64,000 nt of DNA from Quillaja saponaria (lineage: Eukaryota > Streptophyta > Magnoliopsida > Fabales > Quillajaceae), in contig CM055618.1 in NCBI GenBank assembly GCA_029379385.1, positions 11,604,134 to 11,668,133 on the forward strand. Reading direction: 5' to 3'. The notes under the pieces are model-generated. The model ran no database searches. It was not told the DNA's origin and saw only the letters and a program-made list of their open reading frames with translations. A program made the position numbers and the translations under genes. Positions within the stretch are counted from its first letter, which is position 1. Every line of letters starts with the position of its first letter. Positions 10,934 through 23,887 of this stretch are shown here, one piece after another.

Positions 10934-12829
10934 TCATATCAAGTGAGCTAAGCTCTGATAGATTTTGAGAACACCAACATAAGAATTTACAATAGAACCT
11001 ATCCATAATATCTCATATTGTTGTTTGACTTCACTTATAGACTGAAGCTCTTTCCCTCCTTTTCCATCCAACACTTGAATAACATATCCTTTCTTATCAA
11101 ATTTCATTGCCACTGGATCATTTTTATACTTCTTAACATTTTCAAGTTGTAAATTTGTGTGACCAAAATTTGGAGCATTTCTTCCACTGTTTAGTGCTAT
11201 CCAAAAATCTCCTTTATTGCTCCTCTTAATGTTATCTGCTGGTCTTTCAAGTTGTGCAAAAGTTTCTGTTGTCTGACTCTTGGAACCTTCAAGCCAATAT
11301 CTCAGAATTTTATTTGTTGGGGTCTCTGAAAATAGAAGGAATGAATTGGATTTGCTTAGAGCCACACCATTTGGAAATGCCAAGTCTTTGAGCAACACCT
11401 CTGCTTTCTTGGTCTTTGGATCATACTTCAACAACCTTCCTGTTTTGTCACCATTTCGCAGTATCAAAGGCCATACCCTTTGTCATTTAACCAAAAAATA
11501 AAGAACAAACAAAGGAGAGGTAATTAGTTATATATGGAAACTAAAATTTACTCAAATGGAATCTCTGACAATCGATTGGATTAGAATCAATCCGAAAATC
11601 ATAAAATTCAATCCGACCCGGTAATATTTCTATTCTAATTAAGTAATTACAATATGATACAATCATTGAGAAAAATGATTATTAATTTGTGTTATTATCA
11701 AATATAGTGAGTATGTAATTATTTTCACTCAACATGCATGAAACTGGTATACATTGTCAATAAATAAGAAAGTAACACATATATGTCATTGATTAACATT
11801 AATTATTATTCATGACTTTAATTAAGTGAGCAGATGTATTATAATAATGTTTATTGACGATAAAAATAGATTTATACACTATCATTCGAATAAATAATTC
11901 TACCAAAAATAGTAAGTGAATTAATGCAAATTGCACACCTTCTTTGGTATACACTGCTACTATCTGTGAAATAGACCACACCGGTTTTGGTATCAATGTC
12001 CAAAGCATTAGTGAATCGAAAGGGAATTCCATCAGCAGAAGCAACTAGTTGTTGTGCTTTACCACCAGAAGCTCCTACCACAAAAACTCCAAAGTAGGCA
12101 TCTGCAATGTAAAGATTACATGTTGCTGGGTTGAATTTCAGTCCCAGTGGCCTTCCACAGATTGGTTCCTTGTTTGGGTCAGTTGAGCCATCACATAAAC
12201 TCTTGTTCCTAATCATATAAAATAATTTAAAGAGGAATAAATTCATTTTGTCCTCATAAACTTGACAAAATTCAAATTAATTATAATGTTATAAAATTAC
12301 ACTTCTACGAGTTGCTATATTGTAACTGACATACGTTTAACCTTAAGTCCTAAATTTTTTTTGCCCAGCTCTTTCTCATAAAACCCTTAAGATTGTTTTT
12401 CGTTTAAAATCGAACTTAATTAACCCCTTCCGAAATTAAGGAACTTTCATTTTTCTAAAGTATACAAGAAAAACTTTCATAGCTAACATATCAATTACTT
12501 CTTACTTGCCTGTATGGTGAGGTAATAGCAAAATCTGTCCAACCTCTGTGTGCTCCATTCCACTTGAGGATTCTACCATCTGATACACTCACATATGGGC
12601 CTTTCCCATGGCAATCAAAGGCTATGCTTTCTGGGCCAAACACGTCCTTAGGGAGTTGAATTTGAGAGTAGTTTTTGAGGCCATCTCTGATAAACACTTT
12701 ATTGTGATCTGCAGCTAGGATGAAACTAGTAGAATATATGAAGAATACAAGCAAGAAATATACAAGTAAACAAGAAGAAGAAGATGTAAATGACCTCATG
12801 GTTATGGTTATGGTTATGGTTATGGTCAT
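10934..12829 (-). CDS. Strictosidine-synthase-like protein, intact (SSL unit 3)
   Basis: The only SSL unit of the array with an open frame throughout. Exons: 12829-12510, 12208-11939 and 11477-10934, giving 377 codons plus stop. An N-terminal TI-dipeptide tract and a second Met (12799) precede a serine-rich, hydrophobic signal peptide (to about residue 40), so the product should enter the secretory pathway. The cysteines at about 112 and 124 have the spacing of the disulfide known in Rauvolfia strictosidine synthase; other family motifs are CGRPLGLKFN, YIADAYFGVFVVG, YFTDSSSVYQRR, GRLLKYDPKTKK, LAFPNGVALS and ILRYWLEG. The fold is a six-bladed beta-propeller. Most plant SSL proteins do not make strictosidine; I cannot confirm the catalytic glutamate, so a hydrolase-like or unknown activity is equally possible. 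Intron 1 is GC-AG. The C-terminus is about eight residues longer than in units 2 and 4 because the usual stop is lost. Confidence 0.88.
12797..12829 (-). repeat. Hexanucleotide repeat in the SSL unit 3 start region
   Basis: On the plus strand ATGGTT-type hexamers occur five times in a row (12798-12829), read on the coding strand as Thr-Ile dipeptides between two in-frame ATG codons (12829 and 12799). Unit 2 has only MTMM here. Repeat length could vary between individuals without breaking the frame. Confidence 0.8.
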
Positions 12830-14906
12830 GGCTACAAAACCAAGTTGAAAATTTGCCAATTGAGCAAAGACAATGCTAATATTTATAATGGCAGGCCATA
12901 TGTAGAATTCGGTTTTGTTAGCACATCATGCATAAAAACAAATAGTATTTTGTTTAGTAATTCTATATGCAAGCAACAATTGATTTCATCATTCTCTATT
13001 AATTTAGGATTTAAGATTTGTACACGTAATAAAAAGTCACATGCACATAACATGACATTTTTTTTAATTTATGGGATTGAAATAAGACAAACTAAATAAA
13101 ATTGCTTACTCAATTTGTAGTTAATACTCATTTTGATCTAAAGCATACAGCATTCCCACCAAAAGTGTCGAGAACTTTGGGTATAAATACAAAATTCTTT
13201 TGAGAAAAGATGAAAAGAAAATCTTTTGTTTCCAATTTAATATTAATGTAGTGAAGATATACACCAGATGCCATAATTACTTTAGTGGGTTCCATATATT
13301 CTTTTTTGATTTTCTCATAAAAATACATTGTCAGGTTTAGCAAACTGGAGAGCATATGATTTTAGAACTTCATTGACTAATAATTATGAAGGCTCAATAT
13401 TTGACTACCGAAGTGTTTCAACTTGACACTGCTGAGAATCCAAGAATTTCTTTCGTACTTTAAACTTGAGAAAAAGATATATATTAACTCCAAAATGACT
13501 ACTGAAATTATGAAAGATCATACAAAATTTAATATCAAATATCAAATAATAAATAATAAATAATAATAATAATATTACAAATATTATTAGCTCGAAACAG
13601 ATATCTTGGCACACGTATTTAATAAAAGAGTTCACATTAATATGATATACCCTACATGTATTATTATTTTTTGATGCATTAAAGAAATTTATTGACATCC
13701 CTTGAATTTTATAATTTTATGATTTCTTTTCAAAGAAAGTTTGTTATGAATTGTTTCCAACGTATATTTTTTATTCACCTGCAACGAACAATTGAGACTT
13801 CAACAAAGAAGAAAGAATTGGTGTAAAGTCCACACTAAGATCATAGTAAGAATTGAAACTTCGACCAAAAAAAATGAATTTTTTCTTACTAATATGTTAA
13901 TTTTCTTGAAGTCCGGACACATGTTCAAATCTAATTAGTTCTTTTAGCAAAAAAAAAAAAAAAAAAAAAAAAATCTAAATTTTTCCAACTTGTGTGAGGC
14001 TATAATTCCCCAACCTTGAGTATATATTTGCTTGAGGTACATTGGGCTTGCTACTGTGCGAACCGTACTTTATGCGAACTCTATTTTATGCGCATCTCAT
14101 GCGATTGATGCAGGCGCAGACAGTTATGGTGTTATAGTAAATTAAGTAAATGACTCCATTTTGAATGAACACATGTGTTGTTTTAAATATTTTATACTTA
14201 ATAAATTTATATTATTTAAAGATATTAATTTATTTTTACTTACTATTTTATAGGTGCTTGAAATTAGACAAATACTTGAGTAAATTAATTTTTTAAGAAT
14301 ATAATAATGATATGAAATAAATAATTATATAAGTTTTTACATGTATCAATTTTATTATAATATGAATAATATATTTATTTTATCCATTTACTTGATAAAT
14401 TTATATTTATTTATTTTATGTTAATTATATAAATTTACAATTCTCAAACTCAAGAATAAAATTTTTAACTTGGACTAAACTGAAATATTTCAATACATAG
14501 CACAACTCAGCAAGATTGACTAGACCAATTTTTCACATATTAGCTTGAAATGACCTTCTTCTTCTTTTTCTTATTATTATTATTTTTTCTAATATCACGT
14601 TCATTGAAAAATTATTACACTCATTTTTCTTTCATGGAAACACTAATATGTACAATTTTTGAAGTTTTTCTAGATATTTTATGAAGTAGAAATATGAGTC
14701 ATTTATGATAATATGAATGAAATATACCATCTTTTAAAATTTTAAAATAATTTAAATAATAAGTGAATGATTTTTTGGAGTTACAAAAAAGGTTGGAAGA
14801 GATAAATCCTTTTACAAATGGAATTAAAATATATATTTTTAATAAAAGGTTGTATAATTGAGACATTCACATACCAAAAACAAGTACTAGACATTAAACA
14901 CAAGTA
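12830..14906. other. Upstream region of SSL unit 3 and intergenic DNA
   Basis: The proximal 600 bases resemble the upstream region of SSL unit 2. Further out there is only AT-rich DNA, an A-tract of about 24 at 13950-13973, and a short less AT-rich patch near 14040-14125 (repeated GCGAAC / GCGCA words). No gene was recognised. Confidence 0.5.
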
Positions 14907-16542
14907 CTAGACATTAATAAAGGCAACATAGGAATTCACTGCAGACCCAATCCACAAACTCCCATTTTGTTCTTCAACTTCACTAACAGACTCGAGCTCT
15001 TTCCCATCTTCTCCATCCAACACTTCCATAACCTTTCCATCTTCACCAAATTTCAATGCCACTGGATCTTTTGACCACCATTGCTCCCCAATATTGGTGG
15101 TAGGCAAGTTTAGAATCTTTCCCCTTCCACTATTTAGTGCTACCCAAAACTCTCCTTTATGGTTCCTCTTGATATTGTCTGGGAACAATTCAAGTTGTGC
15201 AAAAGTTTCTGTAGTATGAATCTTGGACCCTTTAAGCCAATACCTCAGAATTTTCTGTGCGCTACTTTCTGCAACTAGAAGATTTGACTTGTCCATGCTT
15301 AGAGCCACACCATTTGGAAATGCTAAGTTTTTTAGCAAAACCTTCTACTTTCTTGGTTGATGGGTCATACTTCATTAACCTTCCAGTTACATCACCTCCT
15401 AGGATTAGCAGCCATACCCTTAGACATTAAAAAGGAAAAGAATTATTGTTACTAAAGGAAAAAGAAAATTACCACAACCAAACATGTAATATTGTCTAGG
15501 GAGAAAGCGAAAGGAAACTTTTTTTGTTTTTTATTCGTAACCTATTAAACTATTGAGTACAGAACAAGAGTTAATGCGTCTTATTTCTTTCATGGACCCC
15601 ATGTTATGTACCTATATATATATATATAAATTGGTTTGTCTATTTTATGCTCACTAGACAAAGTCACACATGATAATATGCCTAAAAAAACACAAGGATT
15701 TAGATACTATTCATTTCAAGAAAATAAACAGTACTTTTTTTTTGGCGTACTATATCAGTCTATTCAATTTTGAGACGAGGTCAAGAGAGATTACTGGTTG
15801 ATCAACTAACTGACATATTTCATTAGCCAGAGTTATTAAATGTATGTGAGTAGTGGGATGGACTCAAGCATGGTACCTTCTCTGAAACAGAATGCTGCTA
15901 TCTGTGAAGTAAACCACACCACTTTGAGGATCAATGTCCAGAGCATTTGGAAATCTGAAGGGGATTCCATCAGCAGAAGTTGCTAGTTGTTTGGCCACAC
16001 CACCGGAAGGTCCTATCACTAGAATTCCAAAATAAGCATCTGCAATGTAAAGATCACAGGTTTCTGAGTTGAATTTGAGTCCCAATGGCCTTCCACACAC
16101 AGGTTCCTTGTTTTTGTCAGTGGAAGCCATTGCACAAGGTCTTGTTCCTAATCATATGGCACAGTTGATCAATCTCAAAAAATAATTTTGTAAGATTTTA
16201 TATTCTCAATATCCTAATATATACTGCATCTAAAATTTTGTAAATTTGTTCTTGCCTGTTTGATGATGTAACAGCAAATTGTCTCCAACCAATATGTGCT
16301 CCTTCCCACTTTAGAATTCTCCCATCTGATACACTAACATATGGCCCTTTCCCATGGCAAAAGGCTATGCTTTCAGGGCCAAAAATGTCCTTGGGGAGTA
16401 GAATCTGATTGTAGTTTTGGAGGCCATTCTTGGAGACAACTTCAAAAGAAAGAATGGAACTAGTACATAACAGGAATAGGAAAAATAAGAACATAATTGA
16501 AGAATGGGAAAATGGCATCATGTTTATAGAAGAAAGATGCAT
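14907..16542 (-). pseudogene. Strictosidine-synthase-like pseudogene with two frameshifts (SSL unit 4)
   Basis: Three exons with the same boundaries as the paralogues: 16542-16256, 16147-15877 and 15418-14907. Exon 2 is 271 long where units 2 and 3 have 270; the extra base lies in the CDGSTD codons (near 16127), so the family frame is lost just after the splice site. Exon 3 carries a second extra base in the KKVEVLL codons (near 15343), with a TAG in the resumed frame just before LLKNLAFPNG. One codon (Asp of AFDCHG) is missing in exon 1. Downstream the family text continues to a stop after SYVAFINV. Intron 1 again starts with GC. It is the most diverged of the complete units. I judge it a pseudogene unless both indels are sequencing errors. 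Confidence 0.8.
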
Positions 16543-19500
16543 ATGTAATTTTCAATTTTGCATAGACATAATTGGTTTTGTTATGTTTATGATAAATGTT
16601 ATTTATAAGGGCCAAAAAAATTCACTTTTGCAATGAAAATGGAAGATAAGACATTTAATTTGAAGTCAAGTGGACATGCAACAGTTAAGGAAATAAATAA
16701 GGAGGCATGCATACATGTTCAAGGTGGGTTGCAGGTTTTCTCAATTCAAATCAATTCAACTAAAACTTAAATTAGTTTTTATACCTAGTTTCTAACAGTT
16801 GATAATCAAATTTTTATAAGTGTTGCTACAACTTTGCATATTATTTGACCTAAATAGAGGCCTAACCTGTTCAATTCGATCAAATCAAACTCGAGACTCA
16901 TGGATTGGATTGAACTGGTTCCCAAAGACATTTCTCACAATTTCAAAACTGATAAGGCTTGATTGATTCATAATTAATTTCCTAATTGAACCAACTAAAA
17001 CCATGAACAACGTACGCTAATCAGCACACCGGTTTGCCTCACACTATTGAGAAGACCAATGAAAAACTATGCATCAAACATCTCCAAGTCTCAATTCCAA
17101 AATCACCAACAAGTTTAAAAATCTCAAGATGAATATTATTATTACCCATATTCCTAATGAAACCTAGCTCTAACGAAGTTTTACCACCACTTCCAATCTA
17201 TATTTTCTCTTATCGACCTCTCCAACCAGGTCGAAAAACTTCAATCTACAAGACCAATCAAAAACCAAGCAAACGAACTCCTGTGAAGCTCGCACTTGCC
17301 CCCACGCACCACCGTGTGACGCTATATGTGACAAACGCGGAAGTGACCTCCCAAGTGTCAACTCAGCCTGACACATTAATTAACCATACTCGACATGTGT
17401 CACCAAGATGTTTGCCTTGTCATACTCCACATCAGTAGAAACGCCAAGTCATCTAACCTCGTCATCTTGTGCCATGTCATCTGACCTATGTGACATTACC
17501 CATCTAGTCACTGTCATATTCCACCACGTCATCATCTTCGCCACACTAGCTTAAGGTGCCACATTATCATTTTGACCAGCACTAGTTCATACTTTAATAG
17601 AAGTTCTCCCATTTTTTGTTTGGTTTTTTTGACATTTTGGACCCGTTTTTAATGTATTTTGACGTCATGAATCAGATTTTAAGATTATATTTTCTAAATT
17701 CTACCTAGAAATACATGAATATATCTAGTACATTTTAATTCATGTTGTGATAATTTTATTTCGGTCGCAATATGGACATGTTAGTATTTCTTATCGATTT
17801 AAATATTAAGAGCATGAACAACAACTTTATCAACTGTTAAAAATTAATCTTGCAAATTTATTTGGATATGTTTATGAGCTATTATAAATTGTCGATTCCT
17901 TGCCATGTTGCTTATTGAAAGTTTAGAGCTACCCTCCTGTCATCATTTCCGATGCACTCTCTCCTAATTTGCAAGTGTTGACTTATAAAATTTGGTAGGG
18001 CATCGGCATAAGCATATAACTATTGGTATTGCTTATTGCCTTGTTGAGATTTTCATCACTACTTTTGCAAATATTTTATTTCGTGATGATTGTTTGCACA
18101 ATGTTTCTTAGATTATAATATAATCATTGAAAATTTTAATAGACGTGAACTGCCAAGTGTTTAATTCGGTCTTTAAGGAAATTAGTGTCCTTGACTCTAC
18201 AATTAAAGTTGATTTAGGAAAATACATGATACATGCATAATGTGATGATTTAATTCTGAGATGTTCCAACATATTTTTAGGTATAACATTAATTGAGACA
18301 TTCAAAGTAAGAAGATGTATGGCTCGTAACTTCTATCTTGGACACCTATGATGTTGTCCCACCGGTGCTGTTATTTCTTATTCAATCTAGTGTCAGAACC
18401 ATTTATGAGCTAAGTGCTAGACATTTGGGAGTTCGAATTTTAGAATGAATTGATGAAAAATTAGTTTCCTCGGTACTTCAAAAATGAATCTATTGGATAC
18501 TTCTGAATATCATTTTATGGTTACGTCACTTTGTGTTGAAGTTATTTTGCCTCTTCACTTAGAGATAAAGATGATGAGATTCCAGTTGACACCTAAGAGC
18601 ATGTAGATGCGGTTTCCAAGGCACCTGCATCAAATTTATAGTTGAAGACGAAGTTAAAGAGCCAGCTGGATGGTAAAGTTTCAAGTGAGAATGTTAACAC
18701 TGTCACTATTTTAACAAAATTGATTTTGAATTGCTGAAATTACAAATTCTTCCTCCCATTTTCATCTAACTTCCTCTCAATTTCTTATTTTTTATTTAGT
18801 TATTTATTCCTCCTTATTTCTTCTCCATTTTCTCTTAATTTTCCTGAAAGTCTCTACTGTCCTACATTAATAAGGCCTTCGCACCAGTCCCTGCCTAGCT
18901 CAGGGCCTTTAAAGGCGCAGTCTAAACCAACCCCATTTGACTAATTCGGGTAGTTCCCAACTGACTAGAATACTAATGGCACTGGTTAAGACCGCTAGGC
19001 CTTGGGAACACAAGCACGTTGGCATTATGATTCTCTTCCCTCTTTAAAGACACATCTATTAATTATCATCTACCAACAAGCCATAAACTAATCATAAAAA
19101 ACACTAGACCAGGGAAGGTTGGGACTTTAACTTTGTGTTTGAAAATGCGTGGAATTTGGTGTATATTTTGAGCTGTAGTATATAGTATGCCAACCATGTC
19201 ATTGCGTTTAATTTATATTAATTTTTTATAGACCAATTACTGTTTGTACTGTATTACAATTAACTAAGGTACAGTTGAACTTAATTTCAACCAGTTCCAC
19301 TGCTTTGATTATAGACCAACTACTCCATTTTGATTTCTATTTTCTAGAGAAGACCTCCAGTTCATAATTAATGTCTTCGAGAAAATAATAATGATAAGTT
19401 GTTGTGAAACTAACCTTTTTTTTTCGAAAAATTGAAATAGATGAAGAAAAGGTTGGAGGGAATAAACCCTATACAAATTATTGGTTAAAATTTGATCCTT

Positions 19501-19870
19501 AGAACTTGGTATTGTCGAGTTTTACCGACTACAAAATACCATAGTTACCTTTGAAGAATCAAATTGGTTTTCATTTATTTGGCAGATGCGTAAGTAAGTA
19601 CGTGACGTAAAACAGTATTGCAATAGACTTCAAGTCTCTTTCGAATAGGCCCAACAAGCCTAACCAATACCCAACAAGATAGTACGCACATGGGCCACAT
19701 TCATTGACCGGCCCAGCCTTCTCATTTTCGTCTTTCCTTACATGAAAGTATAATATAATAAATAAATCACGCATGACCGGTGAAAAAGTAATAATAAACA
19801 AAATAAAAAAGAAAATCATCACGCTACGCACATATGAGAATCGAACTATACAACAGGAAACAAATTTTTA
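16543..19870. other. Intergenic, no supported gene
   Basis: Upstream of SSL unit 4. A clearly less AT-rich stretch at 17150-17590 has repeated GTCATC / GTGACA / CCACGTCAT words and overlapping but featureless open frames on both strands; it looks like decayed retrotransposon-type DNA, though no reverse transcriptase, integrase or LTR could be recognised. Another less AT-rich patch lies at 18860-19020. No RNA gene was recognised. Confidence 0.4.
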
Positions 19871-22280
19871 TTTACTTTTCAATAAATCTCACTACTATCT
19901 AATTCCAATGATCACTTATATATCTAGTCTCTAAGTTCCAAATAATCATTCAAGTGTTCATTTCTATTTGAAATGCTTAAAACTTAATATTTTCTTCTTG
20001 TTGACGAATGCAGCTATTTAGCTAGCTAGTTATTGATTTCTGCGATGATCCAAGTTTATGATCTGTGTTGAGTCCTTGATGTATATTGGGTTGTTTCTAA
20101 TTATATACTGTATAAGGATTAATTATTAAATATGTTTGGACTAACATTTTAACTTTATGATATGAAATATGAATGCTTTTCTAAGATACTTGAATCAGTT
20201 AAACTTAAAATATTACAAAATAATATCATAGCTAATCTAGTATTGATACACATATGAGCTTGGGCCACTATAGGCCAACTTTTGGTTGGCTAATTTTGAT
20301 GAGAACGTTAATGATTGAAATGAGTAAATTTGTGACGACTCAAGTGTGTGATCTACGAGCATTAATCCCTATCTCTAAAAGCCAATTTGTGCCTTGATCT
20401 CCGGGTAGTTATGAGCTCGTAATTTCTCTCGCGGTAGTGCCATTGGTGATAATATCTTTACAATTAAGTTGATGACTACACATATATAAATGTGAGCTCA
20501 TATGAATAGGTTGAGTTTACTAATAATCAGACTAAAGTCAATTAAATCAAATAAGCAAACAAAATTGAAAACAAAAGCTATTCAAATAAAAGAAGGGATA
20601 TGTTTTGGCATGAAAAAATAGTTACAAACCAAGTTGGATGATTCCAACATTGCAAAAATTAAAAGGACAGTCAGAAAATTGCAAAGGAATCCTTGTTGGA
20701 GAATACAAAGCTCGTAAGTTACAAGCTTACAGTTTAAATCTTGAGCTGCGGGCGCATGTGGGTGACTTTATTCCATTATTTAAAACTAGGAACTAATAAC
20801 ACAAAAAAAAAAATTATTATTGTTATTTACAATTGTTTGACTTATTATATGAGATTAGATATATAATATAAGATTATATATGATTAGATCATATAATTAG
20901 ATTATTGTTATATTATTCTACCATTCTTATTTTGTCACATTATATTGTTTTTTATACAAACAATGACCTAGCCTATTCTAAAAAAAATATAAATAAATAA
21001 CAAGCTATAAATCGAGATTATCCTATAACCAAATCATATTTGCCTCCCGCTTGAATCTAATCCAATGCCACGTAAAAGTCCAATCAATTCTTCTACTTTA
21101 GTAATAATATATGTTTATACTAATTTTTGCGTTTATTAATTAATTAATTATTTTATTTAATAAAATTTATATTATTTAGATTAAGATTATAAAATTTATA
21201 AAAATTTTATTTTTAATAATCTTTTGAAGAGAATTCAGACCAAATAAATTAACGAAGAAAACACACCTCCCCACCAATTCAATAACTTTTGTAGATTACA
21301 TGATCTTATACGATACCTCAAAATAAAGGGAAAAACAAAGGCAAAAGAAAAACAAAAAGTGAAAGGGTCATTCGAGAATTAGTAAGGGTAGTTTTGTCCG
21401 TCAAAGTTATACTACATTCATGAAGCAGTGGACCACACTTACTGTTTGAAGTAATTTCATAATAATAGGGAAAATTATTGTGTGGAGGAAAGAAAGAAGA
21501 AGAATGAAAGGCTAAGGAAGCGAGTAGGGAAGCGAGTAGGAATTGCAAAGTAAAGTTGGGAAATGATGACTCAATTACTCATCAGCCAACACCAACCATT
21601 CTTATCGTCAAAAGATGCCAACGCAAATCTCGAGATCAACTCTCCCGCCACGAATCTGATTCCTCCCCTTTCTCTTTCTCTTTCTCTCTTCCCTTTTTTT
21701 GTTCTTTTCTGCCGTTTCATGTTTGTCGTGGCCCGTCGGCTCAACTCTCAATTTTACCTTCAAATATTAAATGACTATATTACCCCATGCCCCTCAACTT
21801 TCTTTTATTTAAGTATAAAAAAATTAATTAATATTAAACAATTATAATACTAATTAATTAAAACAAGATAAAAATTAGAATCTAAAGAAAAATAATACAA
21901 CCCACAAAACCTTATCCCTAAAATAGAATAAATTATTTCTCTTATCAACATATAAATATTCATTCTCCACTCATTATGGAGAATTTCATTACAATAGAAG
22001 AATAAAATATATTTGCTAAATTTCTCACATTGTAAAAACAAATTAATATTTTTCTTTTTCACCTTTCCTCTTAGTGCCTCGTAAAGAAAGACTTGTCTCT
22101 TCTTCTTTTTTTCTTCTTTTTATTTAAATATTAAAATTAGAAGAATAAAAATTCTTTATTTTGGTGTTTGGCAAAAGTGATATTAGTATAATAATATTAA
22201 TTGAGTTAAAAGCTATTCCTATTGTTGTGTTCCTGGTAAACTCAATAAGTCTGTTTAGAACCAAAAAAAAGAAAAATACA
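19871..22280. other. Intergenic, no supported gene
   Basis: AT-rich DNA. The region 21310-21780 contains pyrimidine-rich text (TTTCTCTTTCTCTTTCTCTC near 21670) and short overlapping frames on both strands with no domain; it could be part of an untranslated exon but nothing supports a protein. Confidence 0.4.
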
Positions 22281-22821
22281 CAAAATTTAGTTTAATATAA
22301 ATATATTGATCATACTAGTTTATACAAAATGAGCCTAATAATAATATAAATCACAAATTAATAATGAGATATCTCATTGCAGGTGCAATACAAATGATTT
22401 TCATCAATTTTTCTTGTATGTATAATGTATTTATGTGTGATCCCAAGTGTTATAGACAAGAAAAATCGTGCATATTTGAATTGGAAATAAAATAAGAAAT
22501 TTAAAAATTGAAAAGTAATTTGTAATTTTTTATTTAGACCTATAAAAATAATTTCTATATCTAGAAAGTTAAAAAAGAAAAGGAAATCTAATTTTTAATT
22601 ATTATTTTTTTGGTAATAATTTTTAATTATCTAATATAAAGGAAACAAATCTGAAATTAAAAACCCAGTCAGCTTCTAAGGGAGAGGGCTGCAATTTCGC
22701 CTATTTTAGTGCAAGAAAGTAGGAGCCGTCAACAAGCGAAGCATCAAAGAAACGTGCAAGGGCACGACTGTAATTTACTAACTATTTGGTGGCAAATTCG
22801 GATTAGTATCCTCAGGTCACC
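22281..22821 (+). promoter_or_regulatory. Distal promoter of the SAMDC gene, left end of a tandem duplication
   Basis: From about 22285 the sequence has a second copy starting at about 27115 (shared text AATAATATAAATCACAAATTA and TTGCAGGTGCAATA), marking the left limit of the duplicated block that includes the SAM decarboxylase gene. The part at 22680-22860, which contains the TATA box, is absent from the second copy. Confidence 0.65.
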
Positions 22822-22827
22822 TATAAA
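22822..22827 (+). promoter_or_regulatory. TATA box of the SAMDC gene
   Basis: TATAAA in the context CACCTATAAATTCACC, about 160 bases before the first leader-intron donor. A start near 22850-22860 would fit the usual spacing of about 30 bases; the exact start is inferred. Confidence 0.65.
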
Positions 22828-23887
22828 TTCACCTCTTCGGCTCTAGCCGCAACAGCTAATCCAAAAGGTCGACCTGACTCAGCTGTGAATCGTTTCTCTT
22901 ATCTTCCTTCGTCCATCAATTTTTAGGGTTTCGATTCTCTCTTTCTGGTCTCCATTCGCCTTCAATTTCATCGGATCTATTTTCTGTAAGTTTTGTTTTA
23001 TTTTTGGTCGTTCAAAGTTCGTGTCGATTTCGATCTATCTTTTCAATTCATTATTTGTTTTTTTTGTTGTTGTTGTTTTAGGATTTTGCGCGGAAGTTGA
23101 AAGCTGTTATCTTTTTGGATTCAAGAATTTTTTCAAGATTATCAATTAAGGTACGGTTTCGTATTTTCCTTGATTTTGCGTTTGTTTCTATAGATCCTAA
23201 AAATTTAGGGTTTCGGTATATCTGATCAGATGCCTTTAGTGGATTATTTATTGATTTAATTTAAATTACATTTAGATTTGCTCGATTGTTGAATGTTGAA
23301 TTGGGGTTTTTGAACATTCAGCTAATTGTGCTTCTGCTGAGTAGTCTTATTTACCTGTTTGTTGTAGTTATAATTGTTGAAATGATGTTCTTCCTTTTTT
23401 ACTTTTTTTTTCCTAATCAATCAAGAACTGTGTATGTTGTAATCTGTCTTCTTGCTAATAGGGTTTGGTTTGGATATGGGTTTATTACACTGTTGAAATT
23501 TTTCACTAAATGATTGACAAATTATGCCAATTTATCACTAAATTTTATCTTAATTTATCAATCACTGTAGTTGGACCTGTTATTTGGTTATTTGTGTTTT
23601 TATATTGCTTAGTTTATTACCCAGCACTTTTTTTCTGTTTTCATCCCTTTTCTCTGTTGGTGTGTTGTCAAAAATTTTCTCCTTTTCATTTTTATGTACC
23701 ACAGTTTTCACCGAAATTGAGAATTGTAACAATTTAGGCCCACGTCACGTTTTGTATTTGGATTAATCAATTTTGTATTGCTGTTATAGCTTTTCTGTTC
23801 GTTTATCCGAATCTTTTGTTTTTATTTGGTAAATATTTGTTTTGTCTCATGTTCTTATGCTTGATGAATATGGTTTCACAGGACTGA

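Noticed and set aside
12491..12515. A GT donor (CAA/GTAAGA) for intron 1 of SSL unit 3
   Set aside because: Joining there to exon 2 gives an immediate stop and loses the family sequence. Unit 4 has no GT at this place, while the GC donor works in all units.
10934..12829. Calling the SSL gene a true strictosidine synthase of alkaloid synthesis
   Set aside because: Family membership alone does not show the Pictet-Spengler activity. I could not confirm the catalytic glutamate, and no other alkaloid gene is nearby.
17157..17438. Proline/threonine-rich open frame in a less AT-rich stretch
   Set aside because: An overlapping frame on the other strand is equally open, there is no domain, and the repeated GTCATC/GTGACA words suggest non-coding repeat DNA.
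21556..21847. Two overlapping frames with serine/phenylalanine runs
   Set aside because: They are translations of a TTTCTC-type pyrimidine tract, with no recognisable family and no splice or promoter context.
23286..23766. Hydrophobic open frames ahead of the SAMDC uORFs
   Set aside because: They lie wholly inside the large second leader intron, between donor 23151 and acceptor 23881, and are T-rich low complexity.
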